A stretch of DNA of 33,869 nt from an uncultured Eubacteriales bacterium (lineage in GTDB: Bacteria > Bacillota > Clostridia > Lachnospirales > Lachnospiraceae): the NCBI GenBank assembly GCA_949284175.1, contig CASDVE010000032.1, positions 1 through 33,869 on the forward strand, in the 5' to 3' direction. The position numbers were made by a program, and so were the translations under genes. The notes under the pieces are model-generated. The model saw nothing but the letters and a program-made list of their open reading frames with translations. It was not told the DNA's origin and ran no database searches. Below, piece after piece: positions 32,229 through 33,869 of this stretch (position 1 is the stretch's first letter; each line of letters opens with the position of its first letter).

Positions 32229-32243
32229 CATGTGGAGACGGTA
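32229..32243 (+). repeat. right attachment site
   Basis: Second copy of CATGTGGAGACGGTA (first at 28965-28979). It opens the orphan native end of rlmD. Confidence 0.8.
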
Positions 32244-32279
32244 ATTCTGATGACGTATTGTGGTGATAAGCAGAAATAA
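32229..32279 (+). pseudogene. displaced native 3' end of rlmD
   Basis: In the frame set by the repeat this reads HVETVILMTYCGDKQK and TAA (32277-32279), a normal RlmD ending. Joined to residue 441 of the upstream gene it would give 457 residues. It has no start or ribosome site here. A strong terminator follows, as expected for the original gene end. Confidence 0.78.
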
Positions 32280-32326
32280 GGCGTTAAAGCCACAAGATGT
32301 TGTGGTTTCGAACAAAAAAATAGAGC

Positions 32327-32369
32327 AAAAAATGGGGCAAAAACAGGCAGTTTTTGTCCCCTATTTTTT
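32327..32369 (+). terminator. strong terminator downstream of the native rlmD end
   Basis: AAAAAATGGGGCAAAAAC (32327-32344) pairs with GTTTTTGTCCCCTATTTTTT (32350-32369) with small bulges, then T-rich sequence. It probably ended the original rlmD transcript. Confidence 0.75.
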
Positions 32370-32457
32370 GTACATTTTCAATGACTGAGTCACGAGGATG
32401 TAAAAGGTATAACATTTCTTCATAGTGTTGTTTAAAAATTTTTTGTAATACGTTCAT
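32351..32457 (-). pseudogene. N-terminal stub of an IS91-type transposase
   Basis: On the minus strand from ATG 32457: MNVLQKIFKQHYEEMLYLLHP, then RDSVIENVQKI. This aligns with MDTFKNIFKDHYEEIKYILHP, RKAVISNIDRM of the complete IS91-type gene to its right (about 16 of the first 27 residues identical). After about 33 codons the match stops in the rlmD terminator region. It is a diverged second copy whose catalytic part is lost. Confidence 0.75.
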
Positions 32458-32492
32458 AAGAATAGTATGCAGGAAAATAGAGAAAAAGAAAA

Positions 32493-32552
32493 CCCCCTAA
32501 TCCCCTCAAGAATGAGGGGCTAGGGGAGTTGAAGTGCCGAAGACACTTTTTT
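32493..32552. repeat. palindromic 5' end of the left IS91-type element
   Basis: Nested inverted repeats: CCCCTA...TAGGGG outside CCCCTCA (32502-32508) / TGAGGGG (32513-32519), then AAGTG (32532-32536) / CACTT (32544-32548) followed by T. The same arrangement recurs at 33815-33862, at the same distance upstream of the second transposase gene, so it is part of the element end (ter-like) and may also terminate transcription. Confidence 0.65.
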
Positions 32553-32626
32553 ATTTATTAGGAAATTCCTTAAATCAGAAAAATAGTGTATAATAGAGTA
32601 GAAATAAAAAATTGCATGACAAAAGA

Positions 32627-32644
32627 GCGAAGATGGGACTTCGC
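32627..32644. other. hairpin at the 3' end of the complete IS91-type gene
   Basis: GCGAAG pairs with CTTCGC around ATGGGA, 11 bases beyond the transposase stop on the minus strand. In IS91-type elements the replication origin end lies downstream of the transposase gene and contains a hairpin; this is a candidate for it. Confidence 0.45.
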
Positions 32645-32654
32645 CATGACGTTA

Positions 32655-33779
32655 TTATCCATATCCCATTACCTTTCGATATCGTTCAAATAGTGCAGTT
32701 TTTTTATGGTACACTTCTAGAACCAACATAGAAGAACCACATGTTGGACAGCGTAAAGGATCATATCCAAAAGATAGAAGAATGGATTGTCTCCAGTCCA
32801 ACAGTTGTTTTAGAAACTGATGTTTGGCAGGAGAGATAGATTTGTGAAGTTTCTTTTCCTGTTTATGATGTTTGGCATAAAGACCATAGTATCGGAGCAT
32901 TTTAAAATGTCTTTCTGGGATATGAACAATGAGTCGTTTTATAAAAGAAAGAACAGGGATCTTTTCCGTAACCCGTTGCTCATCTTCATGACGTTGATAA
33001 TGAAAGGTAACGAAATCACCGTCATAATCATCGATACGAGAAGAAGCGATGACAGGACGAGCAAGATAACGAGTGATATATTTGATTGTCTTATGAGGAG
33101 TACAAGAATTGGGTTTGGCATGAACATAAAATCCTTCAGCATGTTTGGTATACATTTCATTTTTAACTTTTTTGAAAGAAACACCAAGACGATGAGTGAG
33201 ACGATCCAGTAAAACTTTGCGGAAAGAGTTACGAAGAAAGGTATAGTTAAAGTGTTTGACGACACGCCAAGGAGTAAAGTTACCAGCACCACCCTCAGAG
33301 ATAAGAGCATGGATATGAGGATTCCACTTTAAATCACGACCAAACGTATGGAGTACACAAACAATACCAGGAGTAAAGGTTTCAGATTTGTTTATGTTAT
33401 AAAACATACGAAGGATAGTATCACGAACAGAGTGGAAAAGTTCGTTTAGAAGAGAGCGGTGTTGAAGAAAGAAGAGACGAAGTTCTTTTGGTATAGTAAA
33501 AACACAATGGCGATGTATACAGGAAATTAGTTTGGTAGAGATAGAAAAAGAGCGTTTCTGATTGTACATGTTTCCACAAGAAGGACAGAAACGACTTTTA
33601 CAAGTATAAGGGACGAATTTAAGATTACCACAGTCAGGACAGCCAAAGAAAGCGCCACCATGGCTAGGATCGCCACAGATAAGCATGCGATCAATATTTG
33701 AGATAACTGCTTTGCGTGGATGTAAGATATATTTTATTTCTTCATAATGGTCTTTGAAAATGTTTTTAAATGTATCCAT
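32655..33779 (-). CDS. IS91-type (HUH, Y2) transposase
   Basis: 374 residues. An N-terminal zinc-binding domain holds CGDPSHGG, FFGCPDCGNLKFVPYTCKSR and FCPSCGN. The HUH motif is NPHIHALISEGG and the tyrosine helix is KYITRYLARP. A second zinc motif, CPTCGSSM, ends the protein. IS91-type enzymes move by rolling-circle replication from an origin end to a ter end and make no target duplication. I start at ATG 33779 because the neighbouring stub aligns from there; a TTG at 33797 is in frame. No convincing ribosome site precedes either, as is common for transposases. The frame is uninterrupted, so it may be active. The C-terminus lies beside the left element remnant. Confidence 0.87.
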   Translation of the reverse strand: MDTFKNIFKDHYEEIKYILHPRKAVISNIDRMLICGDPSHGGAFFGCPDCGNLKFVPYTCKSRFCPSCGNMYNQKRSFSISTKLISCIHRHCVFTIPKELRLFFLQHRSLLNELFHSVRDTILRMFYNINKSETFTPGIVCVLHTFGRDLKWNPHIHALISEGGAGNFTPWRVVKHFNYTFLRNSFRKVLLDRLTHRLGVSFKKVKNEMYTKHAEGFYVHAKPNSCTPHKTIKYITRYLARPVIASSRIDDYDGDFVTFHYQRHEDEQRVTEKIPVLSFIKRLIVHIPERHFKMLRYYGLYAKHHKQEKKLHKSISPAKHQFLKQLLDWRQSILLSFGYDPLRCPTCGSSMLVLEVYHKKTALFERYRKVMGYG

Positions 33780-33814
33780 AAGACTATTATGAAACAAAAT
33801 CGGAAAAAAGAAAA

Positions 33815-33862
33815 CCCCTCATGATTGAGGGGCAGGGGAGTTGAGAGTGTGCAAAGCACACT
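33815..33862. repeat. palindromic 5' end of the complete IS91-type element
   Basis: CCCCTCA (33815-33821) / TGAGGGG (33826-33832) around TGAT, then AGTGTGC / GCACACT around AAA (33846-33862). It is homologous in layout to 32493-32552. The element probably ends at or just beyond the window edge. Confidence 0.6.
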
Positions 33863-33869
33863 TTGTTCT

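Larger units (their letters stand above)
28965..32243 (+). mobile_element. remnant of a serine-recombinase integrative element inserted in rlmD
   Basis: A 3.28-kb segment bounded by 15-bp direct repeats. From left to right: replacement 3' end of rlmD, a 235-nt gap with hairpins, a truncated DDE transposase on the minus strand, the C-terminal part of a large serine recombinase, and an Rpn-type nuclease gene. A complete element would also carry the recombinase N-terminus and cargo, and usually excision or transfer genes. These are missing, probably lost when the insertion sequence came in. Integrative elements that use the 3' end of rumA/rlmD are known in Firmicutes, mainly streptococci. Base composition and codon use become more GC-rich from about 28990 on. 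Confidence 0.75.

Noticed and set aside
1..33869. CRISPR arrays, tRNA or rRNA genes, and prophage structural genes.
   Set aside because: None seen: no regularly spaced repeats, no cloverleaf candidates noticed, and no capsid, tail or terminase-like products.

Overview
The window reads as chromosome of a low-GC, spore-forming Firmicute, most likely Lachnospiraceae. The genus cannot be fixed from sequence alone. The pointers are strong AGGAGG ribosome sites, TTG and GTG starts, an alpha/beta-type small acid-soluble spore protein (SASP), a His-less HPr-like protein, and the gene order ireB-ruvX-DUF1292-(fur)-rnj-ylbF-mltG-trmR-trhP. Apart from its last 5 kb it is dense housekeeping sequence on the + strand, with three small minus-strand genes.

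Layout: 0.2-3.8 kb holds a 3D-domain cell-wall protein, a DUF815 ATPase, a SASP, an FlK-type thioesterase and a minus-strand two-helix membrane protein. 4.0-10.7 kb is a run of hslO, prmA, a small alarmone synthetase, rsmE and a cysteine desulfurase paired with thiI, so it deals with stress, ribosome modification and tRNA thiolation. 10.8-12.8 kb has the minus-strand HPr-like gene behind an apparent attenuator, then mtaB. 12.8-18.7 kb runs ireB, ruvX, DUF1292, a decayed fur, rnj, ylbF, a catalytic-domain-less MltG, trmR and trhP; the last two act in the same tRNA wobble-uridine pathway. 18.8-22.2 kb has a GNAT, an NfeD/SPFH membrane pair, truA and a MarR regulator. 22.3-23.3 kb holds a tiny Asn/Thr-rich protein, a candidate C-rich small RNA with its own promoter and terminator, and a rhodanese. 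23.6-29.3 kb carries an RlmL-type rRNA methylase, a papain-like protease, rdgB, a YfcE/MJ0936-type phosphoesterase and rlmD.

The last 5 kb is mobile DNA. rlmD is interrupted at its codons for His-Val-Glu-Thr-Val by an integrated element. The same 15 bp (CATGTGGAGACGGTA) recurs 3.26 kb downstream, in the same reading frame, followed by what looks like the native 11-residue end of RlmD, a stop and a strong terminator. The element has given RlmD a 111-residue replacement tail. The remnant now holds only a truncated DDE transposase, the C-terminal part of a large serine recombinase, and an intact Rpn/PD-(D/E)XK nuclease gene. Beyond it lie the N-terminal stub of one IS91-type transposase and an apparently complete second IS91-type gene.

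The two observations I rate highest are the att-flanked remnant with in-frame tail swap in rlmD, and the ~110-nt RNA candidate at about 22812-22920, which has four C-rich loops or linkers of the type used to bind Shine-Dalgarno sequences. Other leads are an attenuator-like leader with a start-stop codon pair ahead of the HPr-like gene, a fur pseudogene, and a leader peptide plus hairpin before trhP, which has no ribosome site of its own.
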